Assembly (NCBI GenBank): GCA_964578625.1
Contig: CAZODQ010000015.1
Coordinates: 1-45,164, forward strand
From: CAZBSE01 sp964578625
GTDB lineage: Bacteria; Actinomycetota; Humimicrobiia; Humimicrobiales; Humimicrobiaceae
Length of the DNA: 45,164 nucleotides
Direction: 5' to 3'
The notes under the pieces were generated by a model, which saw only the letters and a list, made by a program, of their open reading frames with translations, was not told where the DNA came from and did no database searches. Numbering within the stretch: the stretch's first letter is position 1; each line of letters opens with the position of its first letter. The position numbers and the translations under genes are program-made. Positions 1 through 8,182 of this stretch are shown one piece after another.

Positions 1-133
1 GAACTGCAACCTCATCCTCGCCACCAGCAAAGCAGGTTTTAACACATGTACCACATCCAAGTATCAATAAGTTTTTATAAGGCTCAACCATCTTTATGAT
101 TTCCTTAATCGGTTTTTGTTCACCCGTTATCAT
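1..133 (-). CDS. MetV-like protein (methylenetetrahydrofolate reductase C-terminal domain), partial
   Basis: Only the first 44 or so codons are in the window; the gene runs off the left edge. The peptide begins MITGEQKPIKEIIKMV and contains LGCGTCVKTCFAGGEDEV, the Cys-rich signature of the MTHFR_C domain (MetV), the iron-sulfur partner of MetF in acetogens. The ATG at 131-133 follows a GGAG about 10 bases upstream. It lies 75 bases downstream of the MvhD-like gene on the same strand. In acetogens MetV and MvhD-type proteins occur together with MetF and HdrABC, so this is probably the edge of a methylenetetrahydrofolate reductase operon of the Wood-Ljungdahl pathway. The assignment rests on one short motif plus context. 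Confidence 0.75.
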   Translation of the reverse strand, partial: MITGEQKPIKEIIKMVEPYKNLLILGCGTCVKTCFAGGEDEVAV

Positions 134-208
134 TTTAAATTTTCTCCATCATATTTATAATTTTACGAAATATTTGCTTTCAAGTAATTTGAATTATGAA
201 ATCCCGTT

Positions 209-592
209 TTACTTTTTTAATTCTTTTAATGTATTTTTAATGATGGCTTCAACAGCTTTATAATCTCCTGCAACAGTATTATAAATAGCAAGCTGTCTTT
301 TGCCATCCATACCTATCTCGTCAAGTAGATTCCTGATCCATTGGATCCTTTTTCTTGCTCTTTTACTACCTTCAACATACCGGCAACGATCCTCGGGGCA
401 AGCAAATACCAGCACAGCATCGGCGCCCGCCTCAAATGCCTTTAACAGATACACATCTTTTGTCATGCTTGAACAAGGCATTTTTATAACTTTAACTTCA
501 CATCCATTAAATATTGAATCTGTTGCCTGTCTGAAAGAATTAATACAATGAAATAAAGTAATTTTCGGCTTATTTTCTGTTCCCATATTCAT
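209..592 (-). CDS. MvhD/FlpD-family iron-sulfur electron-transfer subunit
   Basis: This 127-residue protein matches the MvhD (F420-non-reducing hydrogenase subunit D, FlpD) family, which passes electrons between a hydrogenase or dehydrogenase and heterodisulfide-reductase-like HdrA. Conserved Cys are visible at FHCINSF, MPCSSM and VFACPEDRCRYVEG. Length is normal for the stand-alone subunit. The next gene downstream is a MetV-like protein, which points to a MetF-MetV-Hdr-MvhD type methylenetetrahydrofolate reductase rather than a methanogen hydrogenase (inference). Two in-frame ATGs (590-592 and 584-586) are possible starts. The gene has its own promoter at 696-724 and a terminator-like hairpin in the leader. 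Confidence 0.85.
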   Translation of the reverse strand: MNMGTENKPKITLFHCINSFRQATDSIFNGCEVKVIKMPCSSMTKDVYLLKAFEAGADAVLVFACPEDRCRYVEGSKRARKRIQWIRNLLDEIGMDGKRQLAIYNTVAGDYKAVEAIIKNTLKELKK

Positions 593-604
593 CTATCCAA
601 AACC

Positions 605-653
605 AATAAAAAAAGCGTTTACCCCAATTAGTATTATCTGGGAAAACGCCTTT
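605..653 (-). terminator. Intrinsic terminator hairpin in the mvhD leader
   Basis: On the minus strand AAACGC (644-649) and GCGTTT (615-620) pair around a ggg/ccc extension, followed by a run of seven T. It lies between the promoter at 696-724 and the mvhD start at 592, so it would act as an attenuator of the mvhD-metV transcript. It could also stop readthrough from the upstream padR operon. Confidence 0.65.
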
Positions 654-695
654 GTTTCCTATTTATACATAACATTGTAAAAATAGCTAAATGTA

Positions 696-724
696 AATAT
701 AAGTGTACATGTTTTATATGTCAA
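696..724 (-). promoter_or_regulatory. Sigma-A type promoter for mvhD-metV
   Basis: On the minus strand TTGACA (719-724) is separated by exactly 17 bases from TATATT (696-701). The predicted start is near 689, giving a leader of about 95 bases. Within it a 13-codon ORF, beginning ATG TTA TGT and without a clear ribosome binding site, ends in the terminator loop. Confidence 0.7.
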
Positions 725-806
725 GTTTTCTTTTAATCATTGTTATTCAAAAATTAAAATGTTCTCTTTAAAAAATGAGAGATTAAGTATGATAATTAAA
801 AGAATA

Positions 807-1127
807 TTAATACTTTACATCTAATGCAATCTTAAAAGTTCTTGCTACTGCGTACTTTGCTCTACCATTATAGATATATAAAAACATATAGAAAATTCTT
901 TAAAATAATCTGAGGATCGATACCAATTACAATCATCCTCTTAAAATATCACTCAACTTTTATTTCAACCAGCTCTACTCTTTCCTTACTAAATAACCCT
1001 GCTTCCAAGACTACGCTGCCAATTTCATGGCTGTAATATTTTTTAGATAGTTTATGTAATTGCTTAATATTTATACAGGGCTGATATTCCCAAACAGCAG
1101 TAGTCCTATATATATAAAGAATTCTTC
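807..1127 (-). pseudogene. Coding-like debris, family unknown
   Basis: The 543-base gap 593-1135 contains, besides the mvhD promoter and hairpin, two start-less reading frames with protein-like composition. One (949-1127) reads TAVWEYQPCINIK and ends SKERVELVEIKVE before a TGA. The other (807-893) reads NGRAKYAVARTFKIALDVKY before a TAA. They are in different frames and neither has a start or ribosome binding site. They may be pieces of one decayed gene. I do not recognise the family, and chance open frames cannot be excluded. Confidence 0.3.
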
Positions 1128-1135
1128 TAACTTTG

Positions 1136-1990
1136 TTACCCTGCTTGCAGATTCTTTATTGACCGGAACCTGATTAGCCATTTTATAAACCAGCTTAAAG
1201 CTACAACAGTAACTAATAAAGCAAGTATGACCCATGAACCTATAAAAAGTATTTCTTTTTCGAAATAAGTCCTTACCCAGGGGATATCCATACCAAATCT
1301 ATGAAGCAGTTCATTAACACCTATATATACAGCCACTATGCCGATCAAAGCTGCTGCGAACCAGACTTTTCTTTGTTTGGAGACCAGATACTGCATCAAT
1401 GGCTTCATTAAAAAGGATACAAAGACTATATAGGGTATGATCATCAATCCGATGGTAGTACTGAAAAATGAATCTGTACCCCTCATGAAATATATTACAA
1501 TCTGGACAACTGTAAGAACATATATTACGTTTTGAATACCACTTAGCAGATTAAATATTATATTATTGCGGTAGCCAAACGAAGTCTTTACTCCTCTGAC
1601 AAATTCATCAACATCTCCTATAACAGTATTGATAGGACGACTATTCTGCTGTGCCTGCAGTAATAGATCAGCAATATCCAGCAGTACATCTCTGCGTTCA
1701 AATAAACTTAAAGTAGAGTTCTGCAGAGCCGCTGCAATACGTTCATATATTTTATAGTAATCATCCTGCAGCAGGGCTGCATATTTACCACGCCTTACAT
1801 TTAAGACGATTAATATTCCAAAAAATAGCAACCCAAGTATTATAATAGCTATTAGAATCCATGAAAAAGTATCCCCCTGCTTACTTTTTAGCAAAAATAT
1901 TAACACCGCTACCGACGCAATAGTAAGCAAACCGATCGATATAGATGAGAATATAACTAATTTTCTTGATTGTTTTTTTATTGGTCTCAT
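1136..1990 (-). CDS. Membrane protein co-encoded with PadR regulator
   Basis: This 284-residue protein has two hydrophobic helices near the N-terminus (about residues 12-34 and 42-65). A soluble stretch of roughly 85 residues follows (AALQNSTLSLFERRDVLLDIADLLLQAQQ), then about four C-terminal helices. Its ATG overlaps the end of the padR gene by 4 bases, so the two are translationally coupled. PadR regulators are often followed by a membrane protein whose expression they control; a role in envelope stress or transport is inference only. No family assignment. Confidence 0.75.
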   Translation of the reverse strand: MRPIKKQSRKLVIFSSISIGLLTIASVAVLIFLLKSKQGDTFSWILIAIIILGLLFFGILIVLNVRRGKYAALLQDDYYKIYERIAAALQNSTLSLFERRDVLLDIADLLLQAQQNSRPINTVIGDVDEFVRGVKTSFGYRNNIIFNLLSGIQNVIYVLTVVQIVIYFMRGTDSFFSTTIGLMIIPYIVFVSFLMKPLMQYLVSKQRKVWFAAALIGIVAVYIGVNELLHRFGMDIPWVRTYFEKEILFIGSWVILALLVTVVALSWFIKWLIRFRSIKNLQAG

Positions 1991-2316
1991 TTAAATCCCT
2001 CCTTCAATATAATATCCACATTTTGTTTTGTATTCTGCCAGAGCTTTTTAAATCTCTCCAGCTCCAAACGGCCTTTTTCGGAAATACTGTAGTATTTTCT
2101 CGGCGGACCCAATATAGATGGCCTTCGTTTACAGTCAAAAAGTCCCCTTTTCTCCAATCTGTTCAATATGGGATAAACAGTAGATTCCTGAATGTCAGTA
2201 AAACCTAATTCCCTCAACCTTTCTATTATCAAGTATCCATAACTTTCCTTATGGTTAATAAGCGCAAGGATACATCCTTCCAATATTCCACGTAACAACT
2301 GCGTATTTTCAATCAT
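1987..2316 (-). CDS. PadR-family transcriptional regulator
   Basis: This 109-residue winged-helix repressor has the PadR core LLRGILEGCILALINHKESYGYLIIERLRELGF, then ESTVYPILNRLEKRGLFD and GPPRKYYSISEKGRLELERF. I chose the ATG at 2314-2316, preceded by GGAG 8 bases upstream, because family members start at this point; a longer frame to 2385 adds residues unlike PadR. It overlaps the membrane-protein gene downstream. Three CACTACT-type boxes lie immediately upstream, a plausible autoregulatory operator. Confidence 0.88.
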   Translation of the reverse strand: MIENTQLLRGILEGCILALINHKESYGYLIIERLRELGFTDIQESTVYPILNRLEKRGLFDCKRRPSILGPPRKYYSISEKGRLELERFKKLWQNTKQNVDIILKEGFK

Positions 2317-2327
2317 TATCCCATCTC

Positions 2328-2391
2328 CACTACTACGTGACACATAATACCAGTTCATTATAACACCACTACTATGCGACGTCAAGTAGTG
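2328..2391. promoter_or_regulatory. Repeated CACTACT boxes, candidate PadR operator
   Basis: CACTACT occurs at 2328-2334 and 2367-2373, and its complement AGTAGTG at 2385-2391. The last two form a perfect 7-11-7 inverted repeat. The first two are the heads of a direct repeat matching at 12 of 15 positions, 39 bases apart. The cluster sits just upstream of the padR start, where PadR proteins usually bind. Confidence 0.5.
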
Positions 2392-2756
2392 AAGAAAAAA
2401 AATACAATAGAAGTTACAGAGGAAGAAGCTGAAGAAGTTTCAGGATATATAGATGTAACTCCGGAAGAAGCAAAAGAACTTATATAGAATAATCCTGACC
2501 TGATAATCATAGATGTTTCTCCTAATTATGCATATGGCCATCTACCAGGGGCAATAAACTATTATATAGGCGATGGTTCACTGGATAATGCTATCCCGAC
2601 ATTAGATAAAGAAGGTAAATATCTTGTATATTGCCATGTAGACAGTACTGCAATAGCAGGAGCCCAAAAGCTTGTTGATGCAGGATTTAAAAATGTGTAT
2701 AGATTATAAGGTAATTATTCAAGTGGGTAGATGCAGGCTATGAAGTTGAAATCTAA
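2374..2756 (+). pseudogene. Rhodanese-domain protein, broken
   Basis: The plus strand encodes a recognisable rhodanese domain: SGYIDVTPEEAKELI, stop, NNPDLIIIDVSPNYAYGHLPGAINY, KYLVYCHVDSTAIAGAQKLVDAGFKNVYRL, and, after a frame change, KWVDAGYEVEI before a TAA at 2754-2756. An in-frame TAG at 2485-2487 and a frameshift near 2708 interrupt it. The catalytic-loop Cys is still present (YCHVDSTA). No ribosome binding site or signal peptide is visible at the ATG (2374), which lies inside the padR operator region, so the 5' end is probably also lost. Sequencing error is possible, but two lesions make decay likelier. Confidence 0.8.
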
Positions 2757-2777
2757 ATAGATAAATACTAAAAATCC

Positions 2778-4862
2778 TTACCTTTTATTTCCTACCGCAA
2801 GAACCTGATCTATAAAAACATCAAGCAATTCCGGGTCGAACTGTGAACCTCTGTATTTCTTAAATTCATCCAAAACTGTTTCTATTGGAAAGGCTTTTCT
2901 GTAGGGTCTGTCATTAGTCATAGCATCATATGCATCTATTACAGATATTACCCTTGAGAACATCGGTATTTTGTCCTTGACCAGACCATAAGGATAACCT
3001 GTACCATCCCATTTTTCATGGTGATGTAGAATATCTTTTGCTATAATAGCCAGTTCGGATGAAGATAGTGCTATTCTGTAACCGATTTCCGAATGTTTTT
3101 TCATAATCTCCCACTCTTTTTTATTTAAACTGCCGGGTTTAAGCATAATATGATCAGGAATAGCAATCTTTCCTATATCATGAAGAGTAGCTAGTAGTCT
3201 TAATTCTACTACTTTACTGTCGGGAAGATTCAATAACTGGCCAAACTCTATGGCACATTCTACCATTCTTTTAGTATGTTCCTCGGTCTCAAAGTCTTTT
3301 TCCTGTAGAGCCATTACTAGAGAATTAATGATTGAGCTGCGGACACTCTGGTTTTTCGTCAGTTTGTGCTGGTACATATTATCTTCAGCTTCTTTTGTTA
3401 ACTGCTTGAGAGTCTTAGAAATATCTTCTTTAGTGGCTGCTCCCATAGAGATACTGAGGGGCATAATGTTAGTGCTGTATTCCTCACACTTCTTATATAC
3501 CCTATCCATTATTTTTACGGATTCCGGATAAGATGTACACGGCAGAATGATGCTGAACTCATCCCCTCCCCATCTGGATATTATGTCATCACCTCTAAAA
3601 CACTGCTTCAGAATATCCGCTATCTTTCTAATCAGTTTATCCCCGTGCCTGTGCCCAAAAGAGTCATTTATTATTTTAAGTCCGTTGATATCTCCGACAA
3701 TTAAACTCAGTGGCAGCTGCCGCTGGGTATTAAGCCTTTCCAGTTCGTTGTCAAAATAAGCTCTGTTATGCAGGCTGGTAAGTTTATCATGAAAGCTTAG
3801 ATATCTAATATCTTCCTCCGCTTTTTTCATATCTGTTATATCTCTTAGTATTACCACTTTACCCAAAGGTTTTCCCCTGTCACTTTTTACCTCAGATAGC
3901 CTTGAATCATAACAGTATTGTTTTCCATTGGTTCCTACTTTTATCTCCCCGTTCCTTAAAGAGATCTCAGTATTTCCATTATAGTCCAGTTTTTCCAGTA
4001 GTTCAGAAACCGGTCTTCCGTCTACTTTTTTAACAGAAATGTTAAATATTCTCTTAGAAGCAGGGTTTATTTTTAAAATATTTTCTTTTTTATCCAGAAG
4101 TACCAGTCCGTCACTCATGCTTTCAAAGACAGTTTCAAAAGCCATAGGCATAATTTCTCTTACTTTAGTCCTGTTTAAAGTAGCAATTATAGCTATGGTA
4201 CACACCGCTATAACTATCGGCATTTCTTCAAGAGCCGGAAAGGGATTAAATCCCAAAGTCTTTATTAAAATAATCAGCCAGGGTATGGATAAATAAGGGA
4301 TTAACAAATAATTTTTCCAGCGGTTTTCCCCGCTTGGTTTTATATAAGATTTAATTATTCTGAACAAAACCAGTGCAATACCGCCAAATATTAAAATATT
4401 GCTGTAAGCATTAAAAATAAAATAAGCAGTACTGTATTCTTTCACTATCATTGAAAAGGTATCAAATACCACAAGCTTCGCACTTACCCAGGCCATATGA
4501 TGCAGCTCGTTGGTAAAAATCAAAAACAATACAACAATAGGAATAATACTTAATGATATTGCATATTTTAATCTCAGTAACTTTTTGAAGCCGACATACT
4601 GACCAGCCAATAAAAATACTGATACCGGCAGAAAAATTGAACCTGTATACTGGATTTTATTCCAGAATATTTTCATTTGATAACTGGCCGAACTTTGTTC
4701 CATCATAAAAGATATTATCCAGATAATTGAAAGGGCTAATATAGCTATCCCTACCAAATCCTGATAACCCTTTTTATATATCCAGATATAGCAGATCCCC
4801 AGGATCAGAAATGATACAATAGCCATCAATGAAATACTATAATGTGTGATTTGTACACCCAT
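2778..4862 (-). CDS. Membrane-bound PAS-GGDEF-HD-GYP cyclic di-GMP enzyme
   Basis: This 694-residue protein starts with about seven membrane helices (residues 1-225, resembling the histidine kinase N-terminal 7TM region). It continues with a PAS domain (about 235-340), a GGDEF domain and an HD-GYP domain. The cyclase site is intact (RWGGDEF) and an RxxD inhibitory site (RGDD) stands five residues before it. The HD-GYP part has HDIGK, HHEKWDGTGYP and DAYDAMTNDRPYR. Both making and breaking of c-di-GMP look possible, so net activity cannot be told from sequence. It is monocistronic and divergent from the 5033 gene. The 7TM region suggests an external or membrane signal. Confidence 0.92.
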   Translation of the reverse strand: MGVQITHYSISLMAIVSFLILGICYIWIYKKGYQDLVGIAILALSIIWIISFMMEQSSASYQMKIFWNKIQYTGSIFLPVSVFLLAGQYVGFKKLLRLKYAISLSIIPIVVLFLIFTNELHHMAWVSAKLVVFDTFSMIVKEYSTAYFIFNAYSNILIFGGIALVLFRIIKSYIKPSGENRWKNYLLIPYLSIPWLIILIKTLGFNPFPALEEMPIVIAVCTIAIIATLNRTKVREIMPMAFETVFESMSDGLVLLDKKENILKINPASKRIFNISVKKVDGRPVSELLEKLDYNGNTEISLRNGEIKVGTNGKQYCYDSRLSEVKSDRGKPLGKVVILRDITDMKKAEEDIRYLSFHDKLTSLHNRAYFDNELERLNTQRQLPLSLIVGDINGLKIINDSFGHRHGDKLIRKIADILKQCFRGDDIISRWGGDEFSIILPCTSYPESVKIMDRVYKKCEEYSTNIMPLSISMGAATKEDISKTLKQLTKEAEDNMYQHKLTKNQSVRSSIINSLVMALQEKDFETEEHTKRMVECAIEFGQLLNLPDSKVVELRLLATLHDIGKIAIPDHIMLKPGSLNKKEWEIMKKHSEIGYRIALSSSELAIIAKDILHHHEKWDGTGYPYGLVKDKIPMFSRVISVIDAYDAMTNDRPYRKAFPIETVLDEFKKYRGSQFDPELLDVFIDQVLAVGNKR

Positions 4863-4973
4863 TTTATAATATAACTATTAATTAAATTATTGTAACTTTT
4901 AATTACTATAAAGTATATACATCTTAATATAAAATTATACATCAAATCTATATAACAAGTCAAAATATAATAA

Positions 4974-5002
4974 TTGACATTTGTGTTTATTAATTGTAAA
5001 AT
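4974..5002 (+). promoter_or_regulatory. Promoter of the 5033 gene
   Basis: TTGACA at 4974-4979, a 17-base spacer and TAAAAT at 4997-5002. The predicted start is about 25 bases before the ATG. Confidence 0.65.
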
Positions 5003-5032
5003 TCTCTTTGAATTGGAATTTGCTATTAAAAT

Positions 5033-5998
5033 ATGTTTCTATCAGGTAACAAAATAATATATTACTTTTTTATTATACTGGTCCTTATATCAGTAATTCT
5101 TATCTGGGGTCTTTCCCTACCTAACGTTCTCCATGCAGGTGATAATGGTAAAAATAAAGGTGATGATAGCAAAGACAAAGGTGATGGCGGTAAAGATAAA
5201 GGAGACGAAAAGGTTAAGGATGAAAAGGATAAAAGCTTAAAGACATTTCATATAACCTCAAACTGCGATAATGGAGGTTCCATATCTCCAAAAGGTTCTC
5301 AAGATATTACCGAAGGTGAAAGTATCACTTTTACCTGTGCTGCTGATGAAGGGTATATTTTGACATGGTTAAGAGTAGACAACGAAAAAATAGAAGGAAT
5401 AAATTCCTACACCTTTACCGATGTCGACAGTAACCACACCATACATGCTCAATTTAAGAAAATTGAGAGTTCTGATGACAGCCAGGGTGAGGAAGATTCT
5501 GATAATGAGGATAGTAATATATTTTCCGAAGATAATAACGAAAATATACCCTTAGGCGAGGATAACAACTCAGACAGTGGTTCTGGAAGTGGAATAGAAG
5601 TCTTATCTTACTATGAATATAATAAATTAAATAACAACGATTCTTCTAAATATAATGAAATAAAAAACCAGGAAAGCACCTTTAAAAATAAGGTTGAAAG
5701 CATAAAAAATAATTCAAATCACAATGAGGGTAACCATACTGAAAAAATAAATGACATAAAGGATTTATTCAGTATTATTGAAATAAATGATACCAATCAG
5801 CTTCTGGATATAAACGCCATAATAAAGAAAAATGAAATAATCGAAATTTTAGATGTAGAAGAACTAATAAATGAAGGTAATTTCATTGAGTTAGGAATTG
5901 AACAATTAGACCTGAACAATTATAATAATCCGTTTGCCCACACACTATCTTATATGTGGGGTAAAATAAAAGACTTTTCATATTACTACAATAGTTAA
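5033..5998 (+). CDS. Secreted protein with one InlB/Flg_new-type beta repeat
   Basis: This 321-residue protein has an N-terminal hydrophobic segment (residues 8-30) followed by VLHA, consistent with a signal peptide or membrane anchor. Next come three heptapeptide repeats ending KGD (38-58) and a 75-residue module (FHITSNCDNGGSISPKG, ITFTCAADEGYILTWLRVDNEKI, NHTIHAQF) typical of the bacterial repeat domain in InlB-like surface proteins. The rest is Asn/Asp/Glu-rich and low complexity, ending without a cell-wall anchor motif. The ribosome binding site is poor. It stands alone between convergent leuB and the divergent GGDEF gene. Surface adhesion is a guess from the domain type. Confidence 0.75.
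   Translation: MFLSGNKIIYYFFIILVLISVILIWGLSLPNVLHAGDNGKNKGDDSKDKGDGGKDKGDEKVKDEKDKSLKTFHITSNCDNGGSISPKGSQDITEGESITFTCAADEGYILTWLRVDNEKIEGINSYTFTDVDSNHTIHAQFKKIESSDDSQGEEDSDNEDSNIFSEDNNENIPLGEDNNSDSGSGSGIEVLSYYEYNKLNNNDSSKYNEIKNQESTFKNKVESIKNNSNHNEGNHTEKINDIKDLFSIIEINDTNQLLDINAIIKKNEIIEILDVEELINEGNFIELGIEQLDLNNYNNPFAHTLSYMWGKIKDFSYYYNS
5144..5206 (+). repeat. Three 21-base units encoding xxKxKGD heptapeptides
   Basis: Consecutive units NGKNKGD, DSKDKGD and GGKDKGD, followed by a degenerate Lys/Asp/Glu stretch. They form a charged linker between the signal segment and the beta repeat domain. Confidence 0.75.
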
Positions 5999-6043
5999 AC
6001 TTCACTTTAATCATACCCTAAAATCTGACCCTTATATTATTGC

Positions 6044-7123
6044 TCAACTACTGCTGATATGATCTGCTACAATATCCGCTACCTCTGATGTGCTGTAACC
6101 CATCTTGCCGGCACTTAAGCTCTTTATTTTAGTACAGGTATATGCCACCGCTTCCTCAACAGATTTCGCTGCTTCTTTTTCTCCGAGGTGCTTTAGCATC
6201 ATCCTTCCTGCCTCTATTGCCGCCAGCGGATTTATTATGTTCTTACCGGTGTATTTCGGAGCAGAGCCCCCTATAGGTTCAAACATAGAGGTACCGCCGG
6301 GATTGATATTTCCTCCGGCTGCTATTCCCATACCACCCTGGATCATAGCGCCCAGATCAGTAATAATATCTCCGAACAGATTGGATGTGACTATAACATC
6401 GTACCATTCCGGATTTTTTACCATCCACATACATGCAGCATCAACATGGTTATAATCAGTTTTGATATCGGAAAACTTCACTGCCATTTCCATAAATGCC
6501 CTATACCACAGATCCCCCACATAGGTAAGTACATTTGTCTTATGAACCAGTGTCAGTTTTCCCGGTTTTCCTTCTTCCTTTCTTAGTCTTGCCAGATTGA
6601 AAGCATATTCCAGGCACCTGTCAACCTTATGTCTGTCATAAATCATCACCTGGGTTGCGACCTCATCTGATGTCCCTTTTTTCTCTATGCCGCCATTTCC
6701 CGTATATATGCCTCCTGTGTTCTCCCTGACTACAATAAAATCTATATCTTCCGGTCCCTTGTCTTTAAGGGGGCAATTAATACCCGGATAAAGTTTTACC
6801 GGCCTTAAATTTATATACTGATCCAGCGAAAATCTTAATTTCAATAAAATGCCCACTTCTAAAACTCCCGGTGGTACATCGGGATGTCCAATAGCTCCAA
6901 GATATATTGCTTTAAATTTCCCGAGCTCCTCAACAGCAGAATCCGGAAGCGTTTCTTTCGTCCTCAAATACCTGTCTCCACCGAAATCATAATCAATAAA
7001 TTCAAATCCTATATTATATTTATTCCCTGCAGCTTCAAGAACTTTTTTACCCTGCTTTATTACCTCCGGTCCGGTACCGTCTCCCGGTATAACCGCAATC
7101 TGGTAATGCTTTAACCCAGCCAT
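6044..7123 (-). CDS. leuB: 3-isopropylmalate dehydrogenase family protein
   Basis: This 359-residue protein belongs to the isocitrate/isopropylmalate dehydrogenase family, which oxidatively decarboxylates a 2-hydroxy-3-carboxy acid with NAD. Visible motifs are VIPGDGTGPEV, LRFSLDQYINLRPVKLYPG (substrate arginines), VVRENTGGIYTGNGG, LVHKTNVL (catalytic Lys), DYNHVDAACMWMV, VTSNLFGDIITDLGA and the GGSAPKYTGKN tail. The GVLEVGILLKLRF segment resembles actinobacterial-type LeuB. I chose the ATG at 7121-7123, with AGAGG 7 bases upstream. No leuA, leuC or leuD is nearby, so a tartrate- or homoisocitrate-type substrate cannot be excluded. Confidence 0.75.
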   Translation of the reverse strand: MAGLKHYQIAVIPGDGTGPEVIKQGKKVLEAAGNKYNIGFEFIDYDFGGDRYLRTKETLPDSAVEELGKFKAIYLGAIGHPDVPPGVLEVGILLKLRFSLDQYINLRPVKLYPGINCPLKDKGPEDIDFIVVRENTGGIYTGNGGIEKKGTSDEVATQVMIYDRHKVDRCLEYAFNLARLRKEEGKPGKLTLVHKTNVLTYVGDLWYRAFMEMAVKFSDIKTDYNHVDAACMWMVKNPEWYDVIVTSNLFGDIITDLGAMIQGGMGIAAGGNINPGGTSMFEPIGGSAPKYTGKNIINPLAAIEAGRMMLKHLGEKEAAKSVEEAVAYTCTKIKSLSAGKMGYSTSEVADIVADHISSS

Positions 7124-7218
7124 CACTAAACCTCTACGAAACTAAAATTAAAAGTAACTAATGATTACTATTTTATATTATATAAATATTTTTGTATTTG
7201 TCTTTAAAAATGATAGAT

Positions 7219-8169
7219 TTATTGACTTTTATTCGATTTTTCACAAAAGAAATATCTTTTTGAATAAATCATTATGGCCAGGGTAGCAAGAAGCGGAACA
7301 GCTATAAATATAGATAACCTCAATCCCTGAAAGGGCAGATTTTGGAAAATTTCAATTTCAAGCGGCGCAAAATTCATCAATGGATATATATCAGAAAGAC
7401 TTTTTATACTGAAAGTCAAAATAAAAGAGACAGCAGTAATTCCGAAATAGACCATTGAACCCCACCATGCCCAAACTTTTAATCTAAAAAGCCCCCAGGC
7501 AAGAAGCAAGAATATCATAATTGATATGCTTATCATCAAAGCCCCATACATATCTAAAAGTAGAATCCCAAAAAATGGAAATATTCCTCTAAATAGAAGT
7601 AATACCTGAAGAGCCAAAATATAAAAGGAAAACAGGACTAATATTACCAGAACAGGCATTGGTATTTTCTCCACCTGGTACGTTTTTTTATCTTTTGCCC
7701 TTAAGGTCAACTCAACATCCCTCCTCTTGTAGAACCATATAAGTACAGCTGGTATTACAGGATACATCAGAAGCATGATGGTAATGACCAGCCCTAAAGA
7801 AGGCTCTTTGGAAGCAGACAGAGCAAGAGTAAAAAGTATGGTAAGCGGCATACCCATAACCACCCAGAACCAGAGCAAAGCCAAACTCAGAGTCTTCGAC
7901 CAGTACCTTAATTTGAGGTGTCCATATCCCAGGGGAATAAATACAGCAGCAATTATGTAGTATCCTATTATCTGCATAGCAATAAATGAAAACATCAAAG
8001 ATCCGATATTAAAACCTTCAAAGTGGAAACGACCTCCCTCAATAAAAAAATAAAAGCATATTACTTCCAGAGGAGCAATGAAAATATAGAATATACCAAT
8101 TGCTAACAGGATAATTCCGATGGCATAAAAAATTTTCCTTCTATCTTTAAAATTTAAATTATGTTCCAC
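7219..8169 (-). CDS. Polytopic membrane protein of XRE cluster (third)
   Basis: This 316-residue protein has about eight predicted membrane helices and no recognised catalytic motif. A short charged loop (KRRDVELTLRAKDKKTYQVEK) separates two four-helix halves. It starts with GTG at 8169 without an obvious ribosome binding site, 13 bases after the stop of the 106-residue gene, so it probably depends on coupling to it. It is the last gene of an apparent four-gene operon headed by an XRE regulator. Function unknown. Confidence 0.7.
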   Translation of the reverse strand: MEHNLNFKDRRKIFYAIGIILLAIGIFYIFIAPLEVICFYFFIEGGRFHFEGFNIGSLMFSFIAMQIIGYYIIAAVFIPLGYGHLKLRYWSKTLSLALLWFWVVMGMPLTILFTLALSASKEPSLGLVITIMLLMYPVIPAVLIWFYKRRDVELTLRAKDKKTYQVEKIPMPVLVILVLFSFYILALQVLLLFRGIFPFFGILLLDMYGALMISISIMIFLLLAWGLFRLKVWAWWGSMVYFGITAVSFILTFSIKSLSDIYPLMNFAPLEIEIFQNLPFQGLRLSIFIAVPLLATLAIMIYSKRYFFCEKSNKSQ

Positions 8170-8182
8170 AGTTTAAGATTAA

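Noticed and set aside
300..551. 83-codon frame opposite the MvhD-like gene, and similar long antisense frames over lon, purH and purL
   Set aside because: Antisense shadows without motifs or ribosome binding sites over well-recognised genes.
605..653. Hairpin as plain terminator of the padR operon
   Set aside because: Possible in part, but a consensus promoter lies between that operon and the hairpin, so a role in the mvhD leader is favoured.
4863..5032. Possible small gene between the GGDEF gene and the secreted protein
   Set aside because: Only AT-rich promoter DNA is seen; no credible frame.
5144..5206. Short tandem repeat as CRISPR or mobile element
   Set aside because: The units are in-frame coding heptads with no spacers.
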